Part shown: piece by piece, positions 7,420-14,378 of the stretch
Position numbering within the stretch: the first letter of the stretch is position 1
How the letters are laid out: each line of letters begins with the position of its first letter
NCBI GenBank assembly: GCA_946479705.1
Contig: CAMLHI010000028.1
Span: forward strand, 1 to 14,834
DNA: 14,834 bases
From: an uncultured Oxalobacteraceae bacterium
GTDB taxonomy: Bacteria; Pseudomonadota; Gammaproteobacteria; Burkholderiales; Burkholderiaceae
Direction: 5' to 3'
Notes under the pieces: model-generated
Told to the model about the DNA's origin: nothing
The model's input: only the letters and a program-made list of their open reading frames with translations
Databases searched by the model: none
Program-made: the position numbers and the translations under genes

Positions 7420-8166
7420 TCAGGCAACCAATCCCAGCTCGCCGAGGATCTCGTCCTTGAGCTGCTGCAGCTCCGGCTGCGACAGCTTGCGCGGGTGCGG
7501 CTGGGTCACCGTGAAGCTGGCCTGGATCGTGGTCGGCCGCGGCGAGAGCACCATGATGCGGTCGGCCAGGTAGATGGCTTCCTCGACATCGTGGGTAATC
7601 AGGATCACGGTGTGGCGCTCTTCCTGCAGGATGCGCAGCAGCTCGTTGCGCATCTTGAGGTTCATGAGCGCGTCCAGCGCCGAGAACGGCTCGTCCATGT
7701 ACAGGATCTCGGGCTTGACCACCAGCGCGCGCGCGATCTCGACGCGCTTGAGCATGCCGCCCGACAGTTCGCGCGGATAGGCTTTCTCGAAGCCCTTCAG
7801 TCCCACCAGGTCGGCGTAGTGGTCGGCCAGCGCGGCCTTGTCGCCATGCTCGTCGCCGTTCAGGCCGAACATCAGGTTTTGCTGCACCGTCAGCCAGGGG
7901 AACACCGAGCCGTGCTGCGAAATGACGATGCCCTTGGCGCTGGGCCGGCGCATCGGCTGGCCGTCGATGCGCACCTCGCCTTCGTCGGCGTGCTCGAAGC
8001 CCGAGACGATCTTCATCAGCGTCGATTTGCCGCAGCCGGAAGGGCCGACGATGGCGACGAATTCGCCATCCTTGACGTCCAGGCTGACGCCGCCCACCAC
8101 CGGCAGGGTCGCGCTCCCCTTGGTAAAACTTTTCCTGATATTGTCGACGACGATCTTAGCGTCCAT
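7420..8166 (-). CDS. ABC transporter ATP-binding protein, nitrate/sulfonate/taurine type
   Basis: The 248-residue cytoplasmic ATPase that powers the adjacent permease. All nucleotide-binding motifs are present: Walker A GPSGCGKST (41-49), Q-loop Q84 in ISQHGSVFPWLTV, signature LSGGM (134-138), Walker B ILYMDEP (154-160) with D-loop SALDA, and the switch His192 in ITHDVEEA. The FPWLTV segment after the Q-loop and the VEEAIYLADRI stretch are characteristic of the NrtD/SsuB/TauB family. Length is normal. Its start overlaps the end of the permease gene by 11 bp, implying coupled translation. The sequence does not identify the cargo. See the operon context with Sco and cupredoxin-like proteins. 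Confidence 0.96.
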   Translation of the reverse strand: MDAKIVVDNIRKSFTKGSATLPVVGGVSLDVKDGEFVAIVGPSGCGKSTLMKIVSGFEHADEGEVRIDGQPMRRPSAKGIVISQHGSVFPWLTVQQNLMFGLNGDEHGDKAALADHYADLVGLKGFEKAYPRELSGGMLKRVEIARALVVKPEILYMDEPFSALDALMNLKMRNELLRILQEERHTVILITHDVEEAIYLADRIMVLSPRPTTIQASFTVTQPHPRKLSQPELQQLKDEILGELGLVA

Positions 8167-8914
8167 AGCGCCACCTTACCGAATTGAGTCCTTCCAACAG
8201 GCGCATCAGGCCGTCGAGCAGCAGGCCGATGAGTCCAATGATGATCATGCCGGCGATCACCAGGTCGTAGCGGTTGCCGGCATTGCGCGAGTCGATGATG
8301 AGGTAGCCGAGGCCCGAATGCAGGGCGATCATTTCGGCCGCCACCACCACCAGCCAGGCCACGCCCAGGCCGATGCGCATGCCGACCACGATTTCGGGCA
8401 GCACGGCCGGCACGATCACCTGGCGGAACAGCTTGGCGCGCGAGACGCCGAAGTTCTCGGCCGCGTTGAGGTAGCGCCGCTCGATGGTGTGCACGCCGGC
8501 GGCGGTCTGCACGATCATCGGGAACACGGCGGCGATGAAGATCAGGAACACGGGCGAGGTGTCGCCCACGCCGAACCACAGGATCGCCAGCGGAATCCAG
8601 GCGATCGGCGAAATCGGGCGCAGGATCTGGAACACCGGGTTGAGGGTGTTGTAGGCCGCGTCCACCCGGCCCATCCACAGTCCCAGCGGCATGGCCACCA
8701 GCACGGCCAGCAGGAAGCCGGTGCCCACGCGCGAGAGCGAGGCGACGATGTGTTCCCACAAGGTGCCGTCGGCGGCCAGTTCGAGCGTGCCGGTGACCAC
8801 TTGCGCGGGCGTCGGAAAGATCATGCTCTCGGTCTGGACCACGACCACCCACCACACGGCGATCAGCAGGGCCATCAGCATGATCGATGGCAGGATTTTC
8901 TTGAGTTTTTCCAC
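8156..8914 (-). CDS. ABC transporter permease, nitrate/sulfonate/taurine type
   Basis: A 252-residue inner-membrane channel subunit of the BPD_transp_1 class. It has about six hydrophobic segments, with the first at about 9-27, and the family segment MIFPTPAQVV (31-40). The cytoplasmic EAA loop that docks on the ATPase is at 151-173 (AAENFGVSRAKLF, then VIVPAVLPEI), and GLGYLI follows. The start codon is GTG at 8914. It is backed by AAGGAAG (8930-8924 on this strand), 9 nt upstream. It sits 18 bp after the cupredoxin-like gene and overlaps the ATPase gene by 11 bp. NrtB, SsuC and TauC are close relatives in fold, and the sequence alone does not separate them. Confidence 0.95.
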   Translation of the reverse strand: MEKLKKILPSIMLMALLIAVWWVVVVQTESMIFPTPAQVVTGTLELAADGTLWEHIVASLSRVGTGFLLAVLVAMPLGLWMGRVDAAYNTLNPVFQILRPISPIAWIPLAILWFGVGDTSPVFLIFIAAVFPMIVQTAAGVHTIERRYLNAAENFGVSRAKLFRQVIVPAVLPEIVVGMRIGLGVAWLVVVAAEMIALHSGLGYLIIDSRNAGNRYDLVIAGMIIIGLIGLLLDGLMRLLEGLNSVRWRYGR

Positions 8915-8932
8915 GAACTGCGGCTTCCTTTA

Positions 8933-9379
8933 TCAGACGGGTTTCAAATACCGCACGGCATGCGCCAGCGCCGCGAGACGCCACTGCAGGCGCGCCAGGC
9001 CGGGATTGGGCATGGGGTCGACGATCACTTTCATCTGCCCGCTGGCGTGCGCCGTGCAGGCGAATTCGTTGTCCGACACTTGTTCGAAGGGCAGGCGGAA
9101 ATCCTGGCCGGGCATGATCAGCACCGGTCCGAAAATCTGCGGAACGGTGTCGCGGTTCCGCAGCAGCAGCACGTCCTTGACGCCCAGGGTCAGGTGCACG
9201 GTGGACGGCAGGATCTCGACATGGTCGCCCTGCATGCGGCGCTCCCAGGTGCCCTTGGGGATTTCGAACAGCAGGTCGCGGTTGGCGGCCGACAGCGGCG
9301 CCAGCATGGCCCACAGCAGCAGGCCCGCCACGCAGACGAGCAGCAGCCAGGAGCCCCAGTGGCGGCGCAGTGTCGTCAT
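8933..9379 (-). CDS. Membrane-anchored cupredoxin-like protein with altered copper site
   Basis: A 148-residue protein with an N-terminal hydrophobic anchor (about 9-30) and a small beta-type domain that matches the cupredoxin pattern. The C-terminal ligand loop is C108-T-A-H111-A-S-G-Q-M116, with the C-x2-H-x4-M spacing seen in plastocyanin-like proteins. The preceding strand has the family-like stretch RNRDTVPQIFGP (74-85) followed by MPGQDFRLPF. The position normally held by the first copper-ligand His after N-x-D-x-x-P is Gln (Q81, codon CAG). The site may therefore bind copper weakly, bind it differently, or serve another role. The ATG is 3 nt after the Sco stop codon and the permease follows after 18 nt, so the gene is embedded between transporter and copper-chaperone genes. 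The domain call is from motif reading only. A non-metal beta-sandwich remains possible. Confidence 0.75.
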   Translation of the reverse strand: MTTLRRHWGSWLLLVCVAGLLLWAMLAPLSAANRDLLFEIPKGTWERRMQGDHVEILPSTVHLTLGVKDVLLLRNRDTVPQIFGPVLIMPGQDFRLPFEQVSDNEFACTAHASGQMKVIVDPMPNPGLARLQWRLAALAHAVRYLKPV

Positions 9380-9382
9380 GGA

Positions 9383-9955
9383 CTATTTTCTAAGCAGCAG
9401 TTGAAGGTCGTGCGCGATGTCGGCGGCCGGGCGGCCGAACGGCATCAAGGCGCGCTGCAGGCCCTGGCGGTCGATGAAGTACAGATAGGACGAGTGGTGC
9501 ATGGTGTAGTCGGTCTTGCTGCCTTCGACCATGCGGCGGGTGGCGCTGATGCCGTAGGCCTTGAGCAGCGCGGCGACCTGGGCCTCGCTGCCGCTGATGC
9601 CGATGAAGCTGGGATCGAAGCTGGCCAGGTAGTCGCGCAGGTGAGCGGCCTTGTCGCGCGCCGGGTCGACCGTGATGAACAGTACCTGCACATCCCTGGC
9701 GGCGGCGCCCAGCAAGGTGCGCGCCTGCGCCAGCGCGGCCAGCGAGACCGGGCACACGTCCAGGCAATGGGTGTAGCCGAATTCGAGCACCACCACCTTG
9801 CCGCGGTAGTCCGACAGCTTGAACGGTTTGCCGGTGGAGGCCGGCAGCGCGATCTCGGGCGCGGCGCGCGGCGGATCGAATACCCCGCCCTTGAAGGTGT
9901 CGGCGGCCGAGGCCAGCCCGGCGCACAGCAGCAGTGGCAGCAGCAGGGCCTTCAC
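9383..9955 (-). CDS. Sco/SenC-family copper chaperone, thioredoxin fold
   Basis: A 190-residue exported protein. Sco proteins deliver copper to, or reduce cysteines of, copper sites such as CuA of cytochrome oxidase. The GTG start at 9955 overlaps the binding-protein stop as GTGA (9952-9955), and no ATG lies nearby. The start gives a good signal peptide (1-17, LLLPLLLCAGLASA). The thioredoxin-like domain contains the copper pair C64-L-D-V-C68 in EFGYTHCLDVCP, the ITVDPARD motif (94-101) and the third ligand His154 in HHSSYLYFID. All three copper ligands are therefore present. There is no C-terminal extension. Sco genes usually sit near cytochrome oxidase or copper-resistance genes. Here it is inside an ABC transporter operon, so the client may be the neighbouring cupredoxin-like protein or the transporter ligand rather than oxidase. 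Confidence 0.95.
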   Translation of the reverse strand: MKALLLPLLLCAGLASAADTFKGGVFDPPRAAPEIALPASTGKPFKLSDYRGKVVVLEFGYTHCLDVCPVSLAALAQARTLLGAAARDVQVLFITVDPARDKAAHLRDYLASFDPSFIGISGSEAQVAALLKAYGISATRRMVEGSKTDYTMHHSSYLYFIDRQGLQRALMPFGRPAADIAHDLQLLLRK

Positions 9956-10983
9956 AGCGCGATCGGTACCGGCTTGATGGCCTTGACGAAGCTCTCGTCG
10001 ACGTAGCTGTCGTAGGCCACGGGACGCTTGAGGGTGCCCGCTTCCACGGACAGTTTCATCAGCTCGTCGAATTCGGCGCGGATCATGCGCAGATCGCCGT
10101 AGGTGACGCGGTCGGCCGGGTTCTGCATGACGAACTTGATGACGTTCGGGTCCTGGTTGAAGAACTTGCGCCCGGCGGCGATCTCGGCGGCCTTGGCGCG
10201 GTTGGCCGCACCGGCGTCGAGCCAGTTGCCGGCGGCCTGCACGTGGTTGACCAGCTCCTGCACCAGCGGGCGGTTTTCCTTGATCAGTTCTTCGCGCACC
10301 GTCAGCACGCAGCAGATGTAGTTGCGCCATTCGTCGCGCGTCATGGCCAGGGGACGGGCATAGCCGGCCTTCTGAGCCGCCGCGCCGAAAGGTTCGCCGG
10401 TGCAGTAGGCGTCCACCGCCTTGGCGTACAGCGCGGCCGGCATGTCCGGCGGCGGCATCTCGATGATGGTGATGTCCTTCGGGCTCATGCCTTCGCGCGC
10501 CAGCATCTTGCGCAGGAACAGGAAGTCGACCGCGAAGCGGCTCGGAATGGCGATGCGCTTGCCGCGCAATTCCTTGAACGTCTTGGTGGGCGAATCGGTG
10601 CGCACCATGATGACGGCGCCGGAACGGTGGCCGAGCGAGACGATTTTCAGCGGAATGCGCTTGTCGGTCAGGTCCATGACCAGGGGTGCGAGCATGTAGG
10701 CGGCCTGGATGCGCCCGGTCATCAGGGATTCCTTGATTTCCGGCCAGCCGCTGTACTTGTTGTAGACGAAGGGCGCGGGACCGGCGCCGCTGCGCGTATT
10801 GCTGTTGGTCTTGGCGATGCAAGCCACCGGCAGGGTCAGGTTGCAGGTGACCGGCAGGCCGCCCACGACCAGCGGATCGGCCGCGTGCGCCAGGCTCGGC
10901 AGTGCAACGGCGCCGGCCAGCGCGCCCTTTAACACTTGGCGGCGGCGCAGCAGGCGGGTCGTCACGGGATCGTCGGCAATCAT
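9952..10983 (-). CDS. Tat-type ABC substrate-binding protein, NrtA/SsuA-like
   Basis: The 343-residue periplasmic binding protein that would feed the permease/ATPase pair. The ATG at 10983 is chosen over 11040 because it leaves a normal signal peptide and places the palindromic element outside the gene. The signal has a twin-arginine motif, R-R-R-Q-V-L-K (13-19), a hydrophobic core and a cleavage site near LAHA-A, suggesting export in folded form. The mature part shows nitrate/sulfonate-binding landmarks: SGWPEIKESLMTGRIQAAYMLAPL (78-101) and DAYCTGEPFG (191-200), close to the GEPW motif of NrtA-type proteins. It has five cysteines (C47, C55, C194 and the pair C224-C225), many for this family. 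The downstream Sco gene overlaps its stop codon. The ligand is unknown. Nitrate, a sulfonate, or a copper- or thiol-containing ligand are options. Confidence 0.92.
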   Translation of the reverse strand: MIADDPVTTRLLRRRQVLKGALAGAVALPSLAHAADPLVVGGLPVTCNLTLPVACIAKTNSNTRSGAGPAPFVYNKYSGWPEIKESLMTGRIQAAYMLAPLVMDLTDKRIPLKIVSLGHRSGAVIMVRTDSPTKTFKELRGKRIAIPSRFAVDFLFLRKMLAREGMSPKDITIIEMPPPDMPAALYAKAVDAYCTGEPFGAAAQKAGYARPLAMTRDEWRNYICCVLTVREELIKENRPLVQELVNHVQAAGNWLDAGAANRAKAAEIAAGRKFFNQDPNVIKFVMQNPADRVTYGDLRMIRAEFDELMKLSVEAGTLKRPVAYDSYVDESFVKAIKPVPIAL

Positions 10984-10995
10984 TGTCGGGCGGGC

Positions 10996-11032
10996 GGCTG
11001 GTGGAAAATCGTCGGACGATTGTACACCAGCC
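10996..11032 (-). promoter_or_regulatory. 37-bp near-perfect palindrome overlapping the putative -10 of the ABC/Sco operon
   Basis: Centred on 11014. Outer arms GGCTGGTG (10996-11003) and CACCAGCC (11025-11032), and inner arms AATCGTC (11007-11013) and GACGATT (11015-11021), share the same centre; 16 of 18 opposing pairs match. Read on the minus strand, TACAAT (11024-11019) inside it is a good -10 hexamer 35 nt before the binding-protein ATG, but no convincing -35 is present. The element could be a repressor or activator operator. In a transcript from the upstream lipoprotein gene it would fold into a long hairpin ending 12 nt before the start codon. There is no U-tract, so a classical terminator is unlikely. 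Confidence 0.65.
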
Positions 11033-11058
11033 ATCCACACCGTCGTTTGGCTACCACA

Positions 11059-11238
11059 TCAGGGATCGATCACCGCGGCGCAGGCGTCGGTCGGGATGGC
11101 GGCGACGTGGCCCACCACCGGCACCATCTTGACGACGGCCGAGGTGACGCGGCAGGGAGCGGCCAGCACACCGCAGCCGGTGGCGAACAGCGGCAGCAAG
11201 AGGGCGAACGACATCTTGAACAGGGATCTGGAAGTCAT
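11059..11238 (-). CDS. Small putative lipoprotein, DUF6726-like
   Basis: A 59-residue protein. A hydrophobic N-terminus (FALLLPLFA) leads to a lipobox-like ATGC with Cys22. The short mature part reads GVLAAPCRVTSAVVKMVP, VVGHVAA, then DACAAVIDP. The pattern of lipobox, APCRVTSA and a terminal DxCA resembles small lipoproteins I recall from Burkholderiales annotated as DUF6726; that name is from memory. The residue three before the cysteine is Ala rather than Leu, so lipidation is likely but not certain. Two more cysteines (C29, C53) could pair. The gene sits 75 bp upstream of the binding-protein gene on the same strand, with the palindrome between them, and behind a fair sigma-70 promoter. 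Function is unknown. No Shine-Dalgarno sequence is visible. Confidence 0.8.
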   Translation of the reverse strand: MTSRSLFKMSFALLLPLFATGCGVLAAPCRVTSAVVKMVPVVGHVAAIPTDACAAVIDP

Positions 11239-11268
11239 GCAGCGGTACCGATGAGCGATTCAGTGTCG

Positions 11269-11298
11269 ATTGTAGAAGCGCGCCGGGCCGGGCCACAA
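11269..11298 (-). promoter_or_regulatory. Candidate sigma-70 promoter for the small lipoprotein
   Basis: On the minus strand TTGTGG (11298-11293) and TACAAT (11274-11269) are separated by 18 nt and lie 30 nt upstream of the ATG at 11238. The -10 matches the consensus at five of six positions; the -35 keeps TTG. It lies in the 227-bp divergent intergenic region and could also transcribe the ABC/Sco operon by read-through. Confidence 0.5.
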
Positions 11299-11465
11299 GC
11301 AAAAAGGCGTAACATGCAATCCGCTGGGGCGCCCGCGCAACACTGCCGCGCAATGCCACAAGAAAATCCTACTTGCCGAGGGAAAATTTCGCTTGGCAAA
11401 AGCGGAACGTCACCATAAGCTTGTCCTCTAACAATACACTTTCGGATCGCACTTTGCCGCAACGA

Positions 11466-14378
11466 ATGACCCTAATACGGATGCGGCTGTACCGCGCGCT
11501 GGGCAGCTGGGCCGTATTGGCACTGATGTTGCCGGCCGCGGCACAGGCACAGCAAATGCCACTGCGGTATTTCGGCCAGCAGGAAGGCTTGTCGAATCTG
11601 AGCGTCACCGCGCTGGCGCACGACCGCAGCGGCTATCGGTGGGTGGGTACCGAAAACGGGCTGTTCCGCTACAACGGCGCCAGCTTTCAGCGCTATGCGC
11701 AGCCCGAGGGCCTGGCCACTACGCGGATCACCGCACTGCTGGTCGATCACGACGATCGTTTGTGGGTCAGCAACTGCGACGGGCTCTTTCTCAAGGTCGG
11801 CGAGCGCTTGCAAGCCGTATGGCGCGAGCAGCGGCGCAATGGGGACACCTGCCCGAGCCTGCGTCTGGCCGTCGGCCCCACCGGCAATCCCTATATGGTT
11901 GCCGGTTCGCGCCTCCATACGCTGACCCTGCGCGACGGCCAGCCGCGCGTGCAGCCGGTGTTCTCCGAGGAACAGGTCAAGCAGCAAGGTGAGCTCGCCA
12001 ACATTACGGGCGTCCATGTCGACGCGGGCGCGGCGCTGTGGATGGGGTGCGGAGAATCGCTGTGCCACCGCGACGCGGCAGGCTGGAGCGTATGGGGTCC
12101 GGCCCAAGGCGTCCCGCCGGATAGCTGGCGCGCCATCCTGCGCGACCGCGGCGGTCAGTTGTGGGCGCGCGGCCGCTCCCGCATCGTGGCCCTGGCGGCC
12201 GGGGCGCAAGGCTTTGTCGACCGCACCCCGCCCGGCGACGTGCTGCGCAAATTCAGTCCGCAGCCGGTTCTCGTCGAGGATGAGCAAGGCCGGGTTCTCA
12301 GCAATGTCGACGATGGCCTGGTGCGCTGGGACCAAACGCATTGGGAGCACTTCGGCCCGGCCAATGGCTTGCGCTCGGCCGGCGGCACGAGTGCCGTGCA
12401 ATTCGATCAAGGCGGCGGCCTGTGGCTGGGCTCGCGCGGCCTGGGTTTGATTCATTGGCTCGGCTACGGCAACTGGGAAAACTGGACCGTTGGGCAAGGC
12501 ATGCCGGACGGCGTGGTACTGTCCTTTGTCCGGGATGGCGCCGGTGTGCTGTATACCGGCACGCGTTCCGGTTTGGCCCGCCTGTTGCCGGGTGCCCAGC
12601 GTTTTACGCCGATGGCATCCGGCGTACCCGCGGACCAGTGGTCCAGCCTGGTGCTGGACCGCGGCGGCCAGGCTTGGGCGGCCAGCTATTCCGGATTGCT
12701 GGCGCACCTGGATGGCGATGACCAGGCCAGTGTGCATGCGCAAGCCTTGTCCTTGGTGAACCGCCTGCTGCTTGACCGCACCGAGCGCCTCTGGCTGACC
12801 ACCAAGAATGGTCTCGCCGTGCTCGACACCACCAAGCGCGCGCAGCCGGTGCAGCCGCCAGAAGGACTGGACCAGCCTGTCGGCGCCGACAGGGTGGGCT
12901 ATCGCGACGCGTGCCAGACAAGCGACGGCGCATTATGGTTTCTGAGCGCGCGCCAGTTGCTGCGCCTCGATGGCGCCAGCTGGAGTCGCTACCCAGCGCA
13001 GCAGCTGGGCAAGGGCATCGATTTATATAGCATGAGCTGCTCCGCCGACGGCTCGCTCTGGCTAAGCGACCTGCAGGGCGCTCTGTGGCGTGCGCATCGC
13101 GCCGGTCAGGGCTTGCAGGTCAAGCCCGTGGACAGTCGGCTGTTGCATGGCGCCACCGTGTTCGGCCTGTATGAAGACAGGCGCGGCTGGCTGTGGGTCG
13201 GGACCGATGCCGGGATCGCGGTGTGGAATCGGGAGCACTGGCGTTTTTTCGACCAGGACGATGGCTTGATCTGGAACGACACCAATGGGAGCGTCTTCTA
13301 CGAGGACGCCGATGGCTCGATGTGGATCGCCACCAGCAACGGCGCCTCGCATGTGCGCCGCCCTGAACTCTTGTTCGCGCCGCGGCATCTGGGCGTGCGC
13401 ATCGAAACGGCCCACCGCGCCGCCCAGCCGCTGGGACCGGGCCAGGCCTGGACGCTGCCATGGTCGAGCGCGCCGCTTGAGCTGGACCTGGCCAGTCTGG
13501 ACGCCCAGAACCGGGCCGTGCTGCGTTTCCACTACCGCATGGCGGGACTGGAGGATAGCTGGGCCGAGTCCGCCGTCCCGCAGGTACGTTACGCCGCCCT
13601 GCCCCCTGGCGACTACCAGTTCGAATACTACGCCAGCAATGCCTACAGCCACCGGGTATCGCCCGTGCACAGGCAGGCACTCACCGTGCTGCCGCCGTGG
13701 TGGCGCACCACGCCGTTCTACCTGCTGTGCGCCCTGGTAGTGCTGATGCTGCTGTCGCTGCAGCACCGCGTGCGGGTACGCCAGTTGCTGCGGCGCCAGC
13801 TGCAAACCGAACAACTGGTGCACGACCGCACGCTTGAATTGGAACAGTCGCGCGAGCAATTGCGCCAGCGCGCGCTCAGGGACAGCCTGACCGGCGCCTG
13901 GAACCGTGGCGCCATCCTGGAAATCATCGAACGCGCGCTGACCCAGGCCAGCGCCCAGCAACAGCCCTTGCTGCTGGTCTTGCTGGACCTGGACCATTTC
14001 AAGCAGGTCAACGATACCTTCGGCCACGCCGCCGGCGACGCAGTATTGCGCGAGACGGTGGCGCGCCTGGGCGCCACCGTGCGGCAAAGCGATGCGGTGG
14101 GCCGCTACGGGGGCGAGGAATTCCTGGTGCTGCTGCCGGGACTGGACGCGGCCAGCGGGCATGCCCGGGTGGAGCAGTTGCGCGATGCGATACGGAGCGA
14201 ACCGATCCGCATTAGCGATGAGCAGGTCATTACCGTCACCGGCAGTTTTGGCGTGATCGCCTTTGACGTGCACCGCCCGCTCGCGCTGGCCGAGCTGATC
14301 GACCAGGCCGACCAGGCCTTGTACCGCTCCAAGGAAAATGGCCGCGACCGCATCGAATATGCCGGGGCGCCCGCCTGA
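11466..14378 (+). CDS. Second membrane diguanylate cyclase with two-propeller sensor (Reg_prop/Y_Y_Y/GGDEF)
   Basis: Predicted c-di-GMP synthase with a periplasmic sensor, 970 residues from the ATG at 11466. An ATG at 11481 is also usable; one at 11373 would add 31 residues before the signal peptide and is unlikely. The signal peptide ends near AAAQAQQ. About 14 propeller repeats follow (about 40-640), several degenerate: the usual W-x-G-T core becomes WVSNCDG, WARGRSR, VLSNVDDG or WFLSARQ. A Y_Y_Y domain (about 660-745, ending VLPPWW), one transmembrane helix (about 750-768), a coiled coil and a GGDEF domain come next. The motifs DLDHFK (D841, D843), GGEEF (882-886) and I-site RQSD (873-876) are intact. 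It shares architecture with the protein at 133-3180, but its propeller sequence is quite different, implying another ligand. No Shine-Dalgarno sequence or convincing promoter is seen. Confidence 0.93.
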   Translation: MTLIRMRLYRALGSWAVLALMLPAAAQAQQMPLRYFGQQEGLSNLSVTALAHDRSGYRWVGTENGLFRYNGASFQRYAQPEGLATTRITALLVDHDDRLWVSNCDGLFLKVGERLQAVWREQRRNGDTCPSLRLAVGPTGNPYMVAGSRLHTLTLRDGQPRVQPVFSEEQVKQQGELANITGVHVDAGAALWMGCGESLCHRDAAGWSVWGPAQGVPPDSWRAILRDRGGQLWARGRSRIVALAAGAQGFVDRTPPGDVLRKFSPQPVLVEDEQGRVLSNVDDGLVRWDQTHWEHFGPANGLRSAGGTSAVQFDQGGGLWLGSRGLGLIHWLGYGNWENWTVGQGMPDGVVLSFVRDGAGVLYTGTRSGLARLLPGAQRFTPMASGVPADQWSSLVLDRGGQAWAASYSGLLAHLDGDDQASVHAQALSLVNRLLLDRTERLWLTTKNGLAVLDTTKRAQPVQPPEGLDQPVGADRVGYRDACQTSDGALWFLSARQLLRLDGASWSRYPAQQLGKGIDLYSMSCSADGSLWLSDLQGALWRAHRAGQGLQVKPVDSRLLHGATVFGLYEDRRGWLWVGTDAGIAVWNREHWRFFDQDDGLIWNDTNGSVFYEDADGSMWIATSNGASHVRRPELLFAPRHLGVRIETAHRAAQPLGPGQAWTLPWSSAPLELDLASLDAQNRAVLRFHYRMAGLEDSWAESAVPQVRYAALPPGDYQFEYYASNAYSHRVSPVHRQALTVLPPWWRTTPFYLLCALVVLMLLSLQHRVRVRQLLRRQLQTEQLVHDRTLELEQSREQLRQRALRDSLTGAWNRGAILEIIERALTQASAQQQPLLLVLLDLDHFKQVNDTFGHAAGDAVLRETVARLGATVRQSDAVGRYGGEEFLVLLPGLDAASGHARVEQLRDAIRSEPIRISDEQVITVTGSFGVIAFDVHRPLALAELIDQADQALYRSKENGRDRIEYAGAPA

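Noticed and set aside
6778..10006. Long plus-strand open frames opposite the Lon-N-like, ABC and Sco genes
   Set aside because: They are His/Gln/Arg-rich shadows of well-supported minus-strand genes with complete family motifs, and have no signal or domain of their own.
11393..11421. Possible promoter TTGGCA-N17-TAAGCT before the second cyclase, with an imperfect inverted repeat CGCTT/AAGCG over the -35
   Set aside because: The -10 matches at only three of six positions and the repeat arms are 5 bp, so I do not call it a promoter or operator.
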